From the NCBI GenBank assembly GCA_030549205.1, contig JAUKTV010000014.1, positions 930,001 through 994,000 on the forward strand: a DNA stretch of 64,000 bases, given 5' to 3'. The DNA comes from Apiosordaria backusii (lineage: Eukaryota > Ascomycota > Sordariomycetes > Sordariales > Lasiosphaeriaceae). Positions 1 through 10,915 of the stretch are shown here, piece after piece (within the stretch, counting starts at the first letter, position 1; each line of letters opens with the position of its first letter). The position numbers were made by a program, and so were the translations under genes. The notes beneath the pieces are model-generated. The model made no database searches. It saw nothing but the letters and a program-made list of their open reading frames with translations, and was not told the DNA's origin.

Positions 1-947
1 CCTAGCCCAAATCAAGCTCACAGTTGTTGCACAGGTAAGCACCTCGAGATTCCAGTCTGTGTCTTGCTTGCCACACGTTGGTCCTCCCCTCCCGTTCACT
101 ATCGCCAAGTGACGTCGTTGTGCCTGTCGACACTCCCAATCGTCTAGATCGCCCAACAGCAACACGCCAGCTCCAAGCGCGACCTGGCTGCCGGACGGCT
201 CCCATCAGATATCATCTGGTGTTTGTTCGTCTTTGTTTGCATGGCGTCATTCGGCGAGTCAGGCCAAAGCTTCACACGTTGAGTTTGACCCGTCGTTGGT
301 CGTCCTTGGTCATTCGAAACAGAAACATCGGCTGCGTCGATATGCTGAGACACACCATTTGTCATTTGCCTGGACGAGGAGCCGCCTAGGAGATCGCCTG
401 GGTGGCTGCAGTGTTTCCGCAGCAAGGCTGCCGTCCGTTCTGTCTGCAGTGTCTTGCCTGCAGCGCAGCCACTGGCCAGCGGCATCACATCAACAGGAGA
501 CGAGAAAAAAAGGTGTTGATTGTGCCCTTGTCGTGCAGCACGCGCGCGGCCAACACTGTGTTACCTCCCGCCAGCCTGGCACATCATCGCCTCCCCGCAA
601 ACACTATATCCTTTCATCTCATCGTTTTTTTTTTTTTTTTTTCGTTCCTGCTTGTTGTTTTGTTGTTGCTTTTGCACCGTTTCCCAGGACCCCCACATTT
701 GCTTGGGCGCTGGTGCTAACCCGGGTCTTTATCGCTGGTCTCAAGATATCGCTGGTCTCAAGATATCGCTGGTCTCAAGATCTCGCCAGCCAGAGAAAAC
801 CCATGCTAATTCTCCGCTATCGCGGCACAGCCACTTTTGATCCGATAGCACTCGCAGCAGGACCCTCCACCACGCGATAAGCACTGAACTCTTGGCAGTC
901 ACCTCACCTCCCCCGACGTCAACGACAGCTCAGACAACCATGCCAGC
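1..947. other. 5' flank of the PHO80-like gene
   Basis: No coding region is supported here; the open frames on both strands overlap one another and show no family signature. It holds a T18 tract at 625-642, a perfect 17-bp triplicate at 731-781 and a short upstream ORF at 940-960. The most likely role is promoter plus 5' leader of the cyclin gene that starts at 948. Confidence 0.6.
731..781 (+). repeat. Three perfect tandem copies of a 17-bp unit
   Basis: The unit atcgctggtctcaagat occurs at 731-747, 748-764 and 765-781 with no mismatch, and a degenerate start of a fourth copy follows. It lies about 170 bp upstream of the cyclin start codon, so it may be leader or core-promoter DNA. Confidence 0.95.
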
Positions 948-960
948 ATGGCTGCAATAA
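940..960 (+). promoter_or_regulatory. Short uORF overlapping the cyclin start
   Basis: An ATG at 940 opens a 6-codon frame that stops with TAA at 958-960. It overlaps the presumed start codon at 948 in another frame. Overlapping uORFs usually lower initiation at the main ATG; whether the transcript includes this ATG cannot be seen. Confidence 0.45.
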
Positions 961-2609
961 TCGGCGACGTATTTGGAGAATCGCCTTCGAGATTTCATAA
1001 CATGATTGCAGGCCCGGGCATCCAGCACCAGCACCAGCACGCACACGATATTCACTACCAAGCCCGCCCAGTCAACCGAACTTGCGACCAGGATGCCCAG
1101 TCCCACCATCCACGCCCAACGGCGAGCCCCCGAAGGCAAGGCTCTGCGTCCCTAGCCGGCGCGCAATATCAGACAACACCGCACAGAGACTGGCAGGATT
1201 CACCAGTCCCGACAGCAGTGGCAGGAGATAAGCCAGCGAAGCAAACACCATCGAACCGCCCACCGATGTCGAGTGGGGCCACACGTCGCCTCCCGTCTCC
1301 GCCATCTTCGTCGTCTTCGTCGTCCGAAACGCCCTCTGGTGGCGCAGGGCCACAATATGACGTCTCAACCGAAACGGTTCACGATGTCGCCAGCAGTCCG
1401 TCCTCTGCCTCGGCCTCGCTTGCTTCGTCGCTCAGTACGACCGCAACCATAGTGCCTGCATCAAAGGCGATGCCTTCTCCTGCATCGGACCATGGTCCGC
1501 GCTGGGATTCATCTGCCGATGTGCAGCTCGTCGATGCGCCCTCAACCCCTCCATCTTTCAACGATGGCTCGAATTCGCCGATACAACCTCAGACCACGAT
1601 TCACGTCCAGGACCTTGCACATATCCAGACGCTGGCCATGGTCGACCATCTTAACGCCACTGGACCGGGGAACCTGAACGATCCCCCATTACAACAGATG
1701 AAATACGAAATCAGCGCGATGCCTATTGGGGATATCATTGAAATGGTTGCTGCCCTTCTTACAAAGATCACCACTACGAACGACCTACAACACGATGCCC
1801 TCAACCGGAACGCACACCATCTCAGACAAGCCCAGGCCCAAGCGAGAAGCGAGGAAGCTGGTGGGGATGCCAACGCAAGCCCCTTGAGCAGTAGTGTTTT
1901 GGCGTTTCACGGGAAAAATGTGCCCTCGATTAGCATATTAAGCTATCTCGGTCGAATACACAAGTACTGTCCCACCACATACGAGGTCTTTTTGAGTTTG
2001 CTGGTCTATTTTGACAGGATGACGGAGCGGGTCAACGACATGGTGGTCAAGAGCGAAGAGGCGCGGCGGGTGCAGCTTGCACAGCAGCAAACACAGGGAC
2101 AGAGCCCAAAACCAGCAGCGGATCCAGATACAGTCATGCGGGATAGCAATGAGGCGGACGAGGATAGCGACGAAACCGATTCGGACTTGGCGGATACTGA
2201 CGAGGATGCCGGCACGGGAGCCAAAGGGGATAATAGCAACGCCAACACGCATCCGGCAGCTGGGCAGGCGACATACTTTGTGGTGGACAGTTATAACATC
2301 CACCGGCTTATCATTGCGGGAGTGACGTGCGCCAGCAAGTTCTTTTCCGATGTGTTTTATACAAACTCGCGATATGCCAAGGTACGTTTTTTTCAGTGCT
2401 TTTGAAGGTTATCTTTGGGCTGAACACTAACTGGGTAATCACAGGTTGGCGGTCTCCCTCTTGCTGAACTAAACCATCTCGAACTCCAATTTTTGCTACT
2501 CAACGACTTTCGCCTCGCTGTTCCCGTGGAAGATTTAGAGGCCTATGCTACCATGCTAGTCGAGTTTTATGCGAGGGAAGTTGTCTCGCAAAAGGCAGGT
2601 TCGGGGTAG
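948..2609 (+). CDS. pho80: PHO80-type cyclin (phosphate-sensing CDK regulator)
   Basis: Two exons, 948-2381 and 2445-2609, give a 532-residue protein. The intron has GTACGT, a CTAAC branch and CACAG. The last 200 or so residues are a PHO80/Pcl-type cyclin box: residues ~325-375 (SISILSYLGRIHKYC, then FLSLLVYFDRM), 'YNIHRLIIAGVTCASKFFSD' before the intron and VGGLPLAELNHLELQFLL after it. The N-terminal 300 residues are Ser/Pro/Ala-rich and low complexity; an acidic insert (residues ~400-425) lies within the box. The family (PHO80, Neurospora preg) binds a PHO85-type kinase and represses the phosphate-starvation transcription factor in the nucleus. It could be another Pcl cyclin, but the spacing fits PHO80 best. 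Confidence 0.9.
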
Positions 2610-3924
2610 GTAATGCGGTGGTCTGACTTCATCGAACCCGTCGATGAAGGGATACATTGCTACGACACTAGCTTTTTGGCATGTTCATCAAAGGGGGGTA
2701 ATGGCGCGGGAGAGATCAGGACGTGGTTGTGCATTTGGCTATCCACCTATCATGTTCGAATAGGGTGACAAGTGAGACAGAGCAGCTCATGGATAGCTAT
2801 TTATGCTCTCAGAAGGGACCAGAACCGAGTGTCGTGATAGACATCTTTCATGGAACCCCATAGCCTTTTTTTTTCATTTCTTGTTTTACCATGAGGACAA
2901 ACATTTCATATATATTTTTAGATGGAACCGGAGGGGGGAAAAGGGGGCAAAGAAACTACAACAACTACTACAACCTTTTTTTGTTTTTGAAAAACTTGGT
3001 TCTGGGATGACTTTAGATGAATTAGGATGGATAAACTCAGCGTTAAACCTTTCTTTTTCTTTCCGGTTCCTGTTTTGGTTCGTTGGTTTATGCTTTGGGT
3101 TCAGCCATAGTAGCAGGAGCATTCTCATCTTGTTGATGGTTTTATATTTTGTTTTTTTCATTTTGGTTGTTTCTTTGGGTAGCTTCTGGTATCTAGTCTT
3201 TTTTCTTTTTAAGGGTTTGGTCTTCCCTTCTGGCTCTTGATACCCGGATAGAAGATATCGGGCACATTATATTGATGACACAAAGGCATGATAGATCACA
3301 ACAAATTGAGAGATTTTCTGGACGCACGCCCAAAATTTTCCATATCAAAATACCTATGATGAGAACGGAGTGATGAGGGACTGGTGGTAGTGGTGTGATA
3401 GGTAGGTGGTATAGATACGCCTTCCGAAACTCAAAGCAGTGTGTGTGTGTGTGTGTGATGCCCAGATAAGCCGAATTTATCCGTCCACATATCATCCCTG
3501 AAACAAGACGGCTGGGGCCATGTGGTAGACCGCTACGATCGGGGGACGGAAGAGACGGAAGCGGGACGGTGATAATAAGTACCTTAGCCAAGGACTTGGC
3601 TGCCGGTATTTTGACTTTTGCCTCATATCTTGCTACCTTTGCTACCAAAAGATTGGCCCTATTGCGACAAGAGCACGAAAAGGATCGGCATTGTTAGGAT
3701 TGGGGAGCAGGAAGGTAATTTATTCTGGACTTTGGGAGGGCTGGGCGCCATGCCTTTTTTTTGTGTTAGGTGTAGGAGAAGTGTGGCCAGATGTCCATGT
3801 TTGGCCTTTGAAATGTGATTATGAAGTAGAATTGATTTCAGTACCTGTGATTGCTTTGTTTATTTTTTTCAATTGATTTGTTCGTTGTAAGAAACCGACT
3901 TTTGAGGTTTGTTTTACAGCCAGG
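2610..3924. other. Intergenic, no gene seen
   Basis: This gap holds the 3' side of the cyclin gene and the 5' side of the SET gene. It is rich in T and G runs and has a (GT)n microsatellite at about 3439-3457. The open frames are low-complexity F/L-rich and not convincing. A ttttacag just before 3925 may be a 5'UTR intron end. Confidence 0.6.
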
Positions 3925-5553
3925 ATGTTCCCGACCACCACCACTCGAAGAAAAGGGGTAGTACCCCTGACATTCCACATCACCACACTCACCCTACTAA
4001 CCACAACAACATTCGCCTCCTCTTTGAACAACCACAACCCCAAATCACAATGCCCCTCCCTCCCGCCCCCATCCCTAAAATCCAACCAGCTCCTCTCCGG
4101 TATCTGCCCCCTCCCCAACCCCAGTTCTCTGCTCGAAACCCTCTACTCCAACTCCTCCTCGTCTAATGACTACACCCCCTGGACCCACCCCCCAAGCTGC
4201 GAGCTCACCACGGACCTCAACTCCCAATATTGCGCTTACACCAACTCCCGCCACGGGCACAGGGGGTGGAGCATCGTTACCACGCCGGCGAGGGCGGCGG
4301 ACGTAGCTTCGTGGTTTTTGGACCTGCCGCTCTCTGAGACTTCCCCTGCTGGTTCTTCCCAGGGGAAAAAAAACGGAAATGGGGAGGGGGGGAGTAAAAA
4401 GAAGTGGAAAGTAGTGCAGATAGAAGGGAAGGGCAAGGGCGTGGTGGCTACGGAGGAGATCCAAGAGTGGGAGGAGATCTTGCTTGATTACGCGACGCTG
4501 GTGGTGGATGTTGGGTTTACGATCGAGGTGAATGCTCTCAGGGGGTACAGGTTGTTGCATGAGGCGGTGGGGAGGATGGGGGATGGCGGGGTGGGGGTTA
4601 TGGAGTTGGGGAAGAGTAGTGAGTATGCTCAGGTATGTGGCCTTTTTCTTTAATATTGCCGGGTATTTTAGTAGGGGGTGGATGGTTGCTGACTGGCTTT
4701 GGTGATGGCACACTATAGGATGTGGTGGAGAATGTGCTGAGGACGAACGCGTTTAGCACGAGGGTTGGGGAGGGGGATTACATGGCGGTTTATCCGACTG
4801 TTTCGGTGAGATCAATCAAATGTTACAACCAAGAGCGACGACGTAAACTTGGGGGGGAAAAGGCTAACTGGGGGAATAGAGGATAAACCATGCTTGTATG
4901 CCAAAGTAGGTCTTGTTGAATTCTCGACCTATTATTGATAACACAATGCTAATCAACCTGACAGTGCATACACCCGCTTCGTCCAAGAATCCCTTCAAGT
5001 TTCCATCGCCGCCTCCAAGCCCATCCACCCCGGGGAAGAAATTACCATCTCCTGTCCGTCCTTGCCCCCCTAACCTACCACCCCATACCTATCTCACTAA
5101 CCCATCACCCCAGATCTAACCCTAGGCAAAACCCACTCCGAGCGCACCCACCTCCTCAAACGATGGGGCTTCACCTGCACCTGCCCCCTCTGCACCGCCT
5201 CCCCGGAAGCCATCGCCGCCTCCGACGCCCGCCGGAAAGAAATCGAGAAGCTCCGCGACAGCGCCATCCGCGCCTTTCAAGCCAACAAGCCCTACCAGGC
5301 CCTCCGACTGACGAGGCAGGTTCTGCCTCTACTGGCAAAGGAGGAGCTGTTTCCGGTGGAGAGCGAGCAGCTGGAGAACCTGAGCAGGATTTACTGGGTG
5401 CTGAACGATATGGAGAAGGCGGAGAAGTACGCGAGGCGGAGCTTGGAGGTGCTGGCGAATCAGGGGTATATTAAGGAGGTTGAGTCGTGGATGATCAAGA
5501 AGATGTGGAGGAGGTTTGAGGAGGAGGAGGGGCCTAGGGGAGGAAGGTATTGA
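3925..5553 (+). CDS. SET-domain protein with N-terminal signal-like segment
   Basis: Five exons (3925-4632, 4719-4805, 4880-4905, 4965-5053, 5114-5553) join in frame to 449 residues. The SET core is split by introns: VVQIEGKGKGVVATEEI near residue 170, the RINHACMPNAYTRF cofactor/knot motif across the 26-nt exon 3, IHPGEEITISY, then a post-SET cysteine group (TCTCPLC). A helical C-terminal region with TPR-like character follows. The N-terminus is hydrophobic and Thr-rich, as in many fungal SET proteins of unknown target. The family transfers methyl groups from AdoMet to lysine; the substrate cannot be read here. The first 160 residues are poorly conserved-looking, so the start is less sure than the core. 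Confidence 0.88.
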
Positions 5554-8129
5554 ATGGTTTTTTTTTGTGTGTTGAGGAGTATTGGTTGATTGTTTGGAAG
5601 ATAGGTAAACGAGAGGGTGAAATTTGCTTGATGGACGCTGGCTTCCGAAAGATTTGATTTTGAAATTTGGGAAATCTGAAATGACTTCATAAATCGATGT
5701 TTTGTTTTTCTTTGGGGGCGGGGGGGGGGGGGGGCCGATAGATTGTCTCCAGTGGCCGAATCCCAGCCGCAGCAGGGCCGAATTGCCAATGCTGTGGTTT
5801 GGATGATGTTGGACATGATGTAGTGTGGATTCAACGGCGTTCAAGACATTGTTCGTTGTTGCAATCCACACTTCACCATGGTCAACACGGTCCAAACGCC
5901 AGAATTGGCAATTCAACTCTGGCGTATGAGAAACTGGACACGGGACTTGACACGTTTGTGAAGAGGAGGTGAAGTCTGTTTTACAATGTGCCGTTCAATT
6001 TGTTTATATGTGATTCGGACCTCCCCAGACAGGGGGCGCAACTGATGACGGAGATCGCTTGTCAATATTCGTCATAAATTGGCCTTGATCTAGTCCCAAC
6101 GCACACAAGTCAGTTATGACCCGTACTAATCCCTTTGATCATCTTAAGCGATTTCAGCGAAGAAGAAATTGCCCAACCTCGACGAGGTCAAAGATGCACC
6201 AAGCGGTGATACAGTGATGGCCTTCCGTCGTAAATTGGTAGACATATGCGAGCAAGTCCGAGATGAACAATTCCAGTGCGAGCTCAGCCGAGTTGACTGC
6301 CGGAGACGCTGTCTGTTCGGGGCACGGAGCCGGCAAGCTACCCCGGATGGGTAACCATTGGTGGCGATCGGTAGTGGAGCATCGGTTGCAATCACAGTAT
6401 CGTTCGGGAATACAGGCGGGGTCGCAAGAGAGCCGGTATCTGACCACTCAGCACAGCTGAGGATGAGCTGATGGATGATGGGCCAGGATGAGGGTCACAG
6501 AGTGTGGTCGCTTTGCATCGGAGGTCTGTTGGATAATCAACCCGACAGGCGGTGAGATCCTTCGCGGGGACAATCTTGAGATTCGACTGGGACAGCAGGT
6601 GCAATGAAACACGGATTATGCAATACATGACCGAAACCAGAAGGTGGTTTGGCGTAGTGGAAAAAGGCGTATCCCAATTATCACACCGAAGCGCGAACTC
6701 GAACCATGTTACCTTTTTGGAGGCATGGAACTCCCATGTGGCCTGACGGGGCCATTGGAACACCTCCACTGATGAGCAACGTTAGATGAAGGAGTTCTGT
6801 GCATGCGACCACCCACCCACCCCCATATGGGGTACCCCGCCTCTCGTTTATCCCCGTGGGGAACCCTTCCAGCCGTTGTACACCGAGGGTCATCCCGTCA
6901 ATGGCAGAGTCTTGTGTATGCACGATAAGATCCCGTCTCTTGTTTCATTGAATTGATTGACGTGGAAAACAACACACAAACACTTGGACACACTCGCTCC
7001 AAAACCGACCCCACCTTGTCAACAGACGAAGTTGATGCTCTCAGCCTCAAGAATTTCACGATCGGACGCCACCATCTCTTGTCTGACTTGGCCTTTGAGA
7101 CTACTGCTTGGCTTTGCTCCAAGGGAAATCTTTTGTAAGTCATCGGACCGATATTATCCCTCTCGACTTGTAACAGGACCTCGATGGGTCCACATTGCGT
7201 CAGCCAAGAGATGTCCCCATCGGCAGTGCCCGCCAAGACTAACGCCTCAACCAGGGTCTCACGTTCTGTGCCGTGTGGGAGAGATCTCAGATTGGCGTCG
7301 ATGGCGTTTCTTTCCTCCGACCTGCGTATCCCTCGATGACAGGACATGGCTTCCCTTTGTTTGTTTTGCTTTCGCCCACAGAAAATCCGGGGAGCGGAAC
7401 CTGTTCCATTCGTGCCATTCCACCGGGTAGGAAAACCAACAACAGATGGACATGAATCATGTCTTTTATTATTAGAACGGAAACACGGCAATGCCTGGCC
7501 ACATGCAAAATTCCCAACAGTAACCCGCAACAGTGCAACCGCGTTCAAGGTAGCGTTATGGGATCTTCGCTGCGTGATGAGGAGCGGGGGAGCCAAACCC
7601 TGCTTGCCTTCTGCACGCTGACCGAGACTTTCTCATCCTTCGGTCTCCTGTAAGCCTGCTTGCAGCGAAACAATGGGACCCTGATGCCGCTGAGGGTAGG
7701 GATGGACAGGGTCGACACCACTGCACACAAAAGCTCGAGTTAAGCTCGTGGGATACCCTAGTGTACACCTAGCATTCCGTCTTGGCATGTGGTCGATCAC
7801 TACCTACACAGTTGCAGCCTGTCGCACCCGCCAGACCAGCCACCGACCAGGTTTATGTAGAACTTTCACACCCCGTTGCCTCTTTGCGGGGAACAGGAAG
7901 GATGGTGAGGGGACCAAAGGAGCACGGGTACAACGTCGGTCCAACCCAAGTCAGCCACCTGCGTGTGGTACCGGGGAATACCTTATTAAGACTGCCTTGC
8001 CCGGTATCACTCTGTCCCGTTGTGTTTCCATTCCCATTTACTTTCGGAGCACGCAAGAGCTTTTCCAGCCCTATCGCCTTTACATTATTCAGGCATTCTT
8101 GGCAGCTCCCCCTCCCCCCCACCACAATC
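5554..8129. other. Long intergenic region before the MFS gene
   Basis: A 2.6-kb stretch with no recognisable gene. It holds a G15 run at 5720-5734 and an imperfect hairpin at 5780-5914 (listed separately). Overlapping open frames between 6.1 and 7.8 kb on both strands show no family motif. The last part probably contains the promoter of the transporter. Confidence 0.55.
5780..5914. repeat. Imperfect inverted repeat (foldback)
   Basis: The 5780-5838 arm reads gaattgccaatgctgtggtt onward. The reverse complement of 5914 back to about 5856 reads gaattgccaattctggcgtt onward. About 46 of 57 positions match by eye, including the first 11 and an agtgtggatt block, and the loop is short. It could be a foldback/MITE-like remnant or encode a hairpin RNA. 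Confidence 0.8.
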
Positions 8130-10339
8130 ATGCCGGAAAGTCCAATATCGGACCCCGGCACTGCTCGAATTGAGAAATTGTATGGATGGAGTTCCAAATT
8201 CATGGCGGTTTTAAACTTTGGACTAACACCCTGCAAGCAGCAGTGAGCCCAAGGGTGCTCCCGGACACCATCTCGAGAAAGGGCACTCGAACACTGAACA
8301 TGTCGACCTTAATGCCAACCTGGAAGCCAGGTGAGATTCCACTCCCTTAGATACCCCAGTCAAGATCACCCCCCCAGCTTACACATCTCTCAAATACAGA
8401 ATCAAGAACCCCCTTGAGGGCATCCCACGAGACCAGCTTCTGCAGCGTGTGGAGGCCTTCTGCGAAGAAAAGGGCCTGACTCAGCATGTTGAACTCTTCC
8501 GCAAGGGCGCTCTCGTAGCCCAAAACCCAGACGAGTACGACAGGATCATCGGCGCCGAGGCCCTCAATGAGGACGAGAAGCTCGCGCTACGGAACGAGGT
8601 CGAGCACAAGTGGCGCCTCCCTGCCAAGCTCTTTTTGACCATTGCGACCTGCTCGATTGGTGCTGCTGTTCAGGGGTGGGATCAGACTGGTACGAATGGA
8701 GCGAATATCTTCTTTCCTGATATCTATGGCATTGGTGGCACGTCGACGCGAGACAAGCTCTTGGTTGGGTTGGTGAATGCTGGCCCGTATATTGGGAGTG
8801 CTTTTTGTGGGTGTTGGTTGTCTGATCCTATCAAGTGAGTCCCTTTTTCACTCCAACTGAAAAAGAACAAGAGAAACTAATTGATATGATGTTAGCAACC
8901 TATGGGGCCGTCGTGGTGTCATCTTCTTCAGCGCGCATTTCTGTCTCTGGCCTGTGATCGGTTCCGCCTTCTGCCACAGCTGGTGGGAGCAGCTCATCTG
9001 CCGGCTTTTCATGGGTATCGGTATGGGTGTCAAGGCTTCGACTGTGCCTATCTACGCAGCTGAAAACTCACCTGCTTCCATCCGAGGCGCTTTGGTTATG
9101 TCTTGGCGTAAGTTCCCTTGAAGGCTGGATTGTAAGAAGAAAACATTCTAACATCTCATGACAGAAATGTGGACGGCATTCGGAATCATGCTAGGCACCG
9201 CGTTCAACCTAGCAGTTTGGAACGCCGGAGCGATCAACTGGCGTCTGATGCTCGGTGCCCCCTTTATCCCTGCAGTCCCCCTTTTGGTGCTCATCTACTT
9301 CTGCCCAGAGTCACCGCGCTGGTACATGAAAAAGAACCGCTACGGCAAAGCCTGGGACGCCATGATCCGGCTGCGAAACCACCCTATCCAAGTAGCCCGC
9401 GACATCTTTTACATCCACTCCCAACTCGAACTGGAGGAGCAGCTCCTCCGCAACACGTGGTACCTCCAGCGCATGGCCGAGCTCTTCACCATCCCCCGCG
9501 TGCGCCGCGCCACCCTGGCGGCCTTCACCGTCATGATCGCCCAGCAAATGTGCGGCATCAACATTATCGCCTTTTACTCCACCACCATCTTCAAAGAAGC
9601 CGGGCAAGACGACTTCCAGGCTCTGCTCGCGTCGTTTGGCTTTGGGCTAGTCAACTGGCTGTTTGCCTTCCCCGCCTTTTGGACGATCGACACGTTTGGC
9701 AGACGATCGCTGCTGCTGTTCACCTTCCCGCAGATGACCTGGACGTTGCTCGCGGCGGGGCTGTGCACCCTTTTGGAGCAGGGCACCGCCCGCACCGCGC
9801 TCGTGGCGCTGTTCGTGTACCTCTTTGCTGCGTTTTACTCCCCGGGCGAGGGCCCGGTGCCGTTTACCTACAGCGCTGAGGTTTTCCCGCTCAGTCACAG
9901 AGAAATCGGGATGGGCTTCTCGGTCGCGACGTGTTTGTTCTGGGCGGCGGTGTTGGGTATGACGTTCCCGTTCTTGCTGGAGAGCGCGGGCACGGTGGGG
10001 GCGTTTGGGTGTTATGCTGGGTTTAACGCTGTGGCGATGATCATGATCTTCTTTTGGGTGCCGGAGACGAAGCAGAAGACGCTGGAGGAGCTGGATTACG
10101 TGTTTGCGGTGCCGACGAGGAAGTTTGCGAGTTATCAGCTGAGGCATGCGCTGCCGTGGTGGTTCAAGAGGTGGGTTTTGTGGAGGAGGGATGCGAAGCT
10201 GAAGCCGCTTTATACGATGGACCGTGATCATCAGGGGGAGAGGGCGAGGCAACAGGGGAGCGGGAGTAATACTCTTTCAGAGACGGAGGGGGATGTTGGT
10301 AAGACTGCTGGGGCGGGGGAGACTTTTAGGGCGGTTTAA
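8130..10339 (+). CDS. MFS sugar/polyol-type transporter
   Basis: Five exons (8130-8179, 8241-8330, 8400-8834, 8896-9107, 9165-10339) give about 653 residues. After a ~100-residue cytosolic N-terminus come about 12 hydrophobic segments with sugar-porter signatures: GWDQTGTNGANIFFP, GRRG after helix 2, 'PESPRWYMKKNRYGKAW' in the central loop, QQMCGINIIAFYSTTIF in helix 7, 'DTFGRR', and PETKQKTLEELDYVF at the end. This is the fungal sugar porter family in the plasma membrane; the solute cannot be read. Intron 1 ends in a CAGCAG tandem acceptor (8240 or 8243), both in frame. Exon 1 is short and its ATG is the first usable one, so the N-terminus is the weakest part. The C-terminal tail is hydrophilic. 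Confidence 0.9.
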
Positions 10340-10915
10340 ACGTGATTTTGGATGGGGTTAAGTTGGAGATATTTTTGGATGGTGGGAAGTTTTGTCGGTT
10401 TGATTTGAGATACCTGTGCAATTTGTTAAAGAGGAGGGATTGTTGTGGAGATCGTATACACCTAATCTAATGGTGTGGTGTTGAATGGTATGCCACCTGC
10501 TCATCTTGATCTGTGATCCTTTCCGCAGGCTACCAACGTATGAATTCTAGACCGAGTTCGTCACGGTAAAACACCAGCGGCTTGGATGTTTAGCATGAGC
10601 GATAGCTGTGACGTATTAATTGGGCACTTTTGCGTTGTCCCTATCACCAGCTTCGACGGGCTGGCAAAGACGCTCGCATGTTTCTGACCGAGGTCGTGTG
10701 CCACGTGTGTGCCTAACGGCTCAGTTACGGCAGCATTAGAGGTGGCTGAGACTGAGGCTTGGGATCGCTGGCAACTCATGGTGCCCAAGGCAAGCCTCAT
10801 TGTGCCCAACGCCTATGTCTAGCTACCCCGTGAACCTTAACCCAGAAAGTAATAAACTGTGTTACCTATTCGCTTGTTTTCTTGCTGTATTACACCCTGA
10901 CCTATCGTCGACTAT
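10340..10915. other. Intergenic, no gene seen
   Basis: Lies between the transporter stop and the HET gene. One open frame on the minus strand (10561-10809) has no family signal. It probably holds the transporter 3'UTR and the HET promoter. Confidence 0.6.

Noticed and set aside
144..880. Several overlapping frames on both strands
   Set aside because: They contradict each other, include homopolymer translations and show no family signature.
2803..3240. Plus-strand frame rich in F and L
   Set aside because: Low-complexity T-rich DNA; no conserved residues.
6169..7596. Short plus frame (DEVKDAPSGDTVMAFRRKL) and a 232-codon minus frame
   Set aside because: Both are isolated, without recognisable domains or matching exons; relics cannot be excluded.
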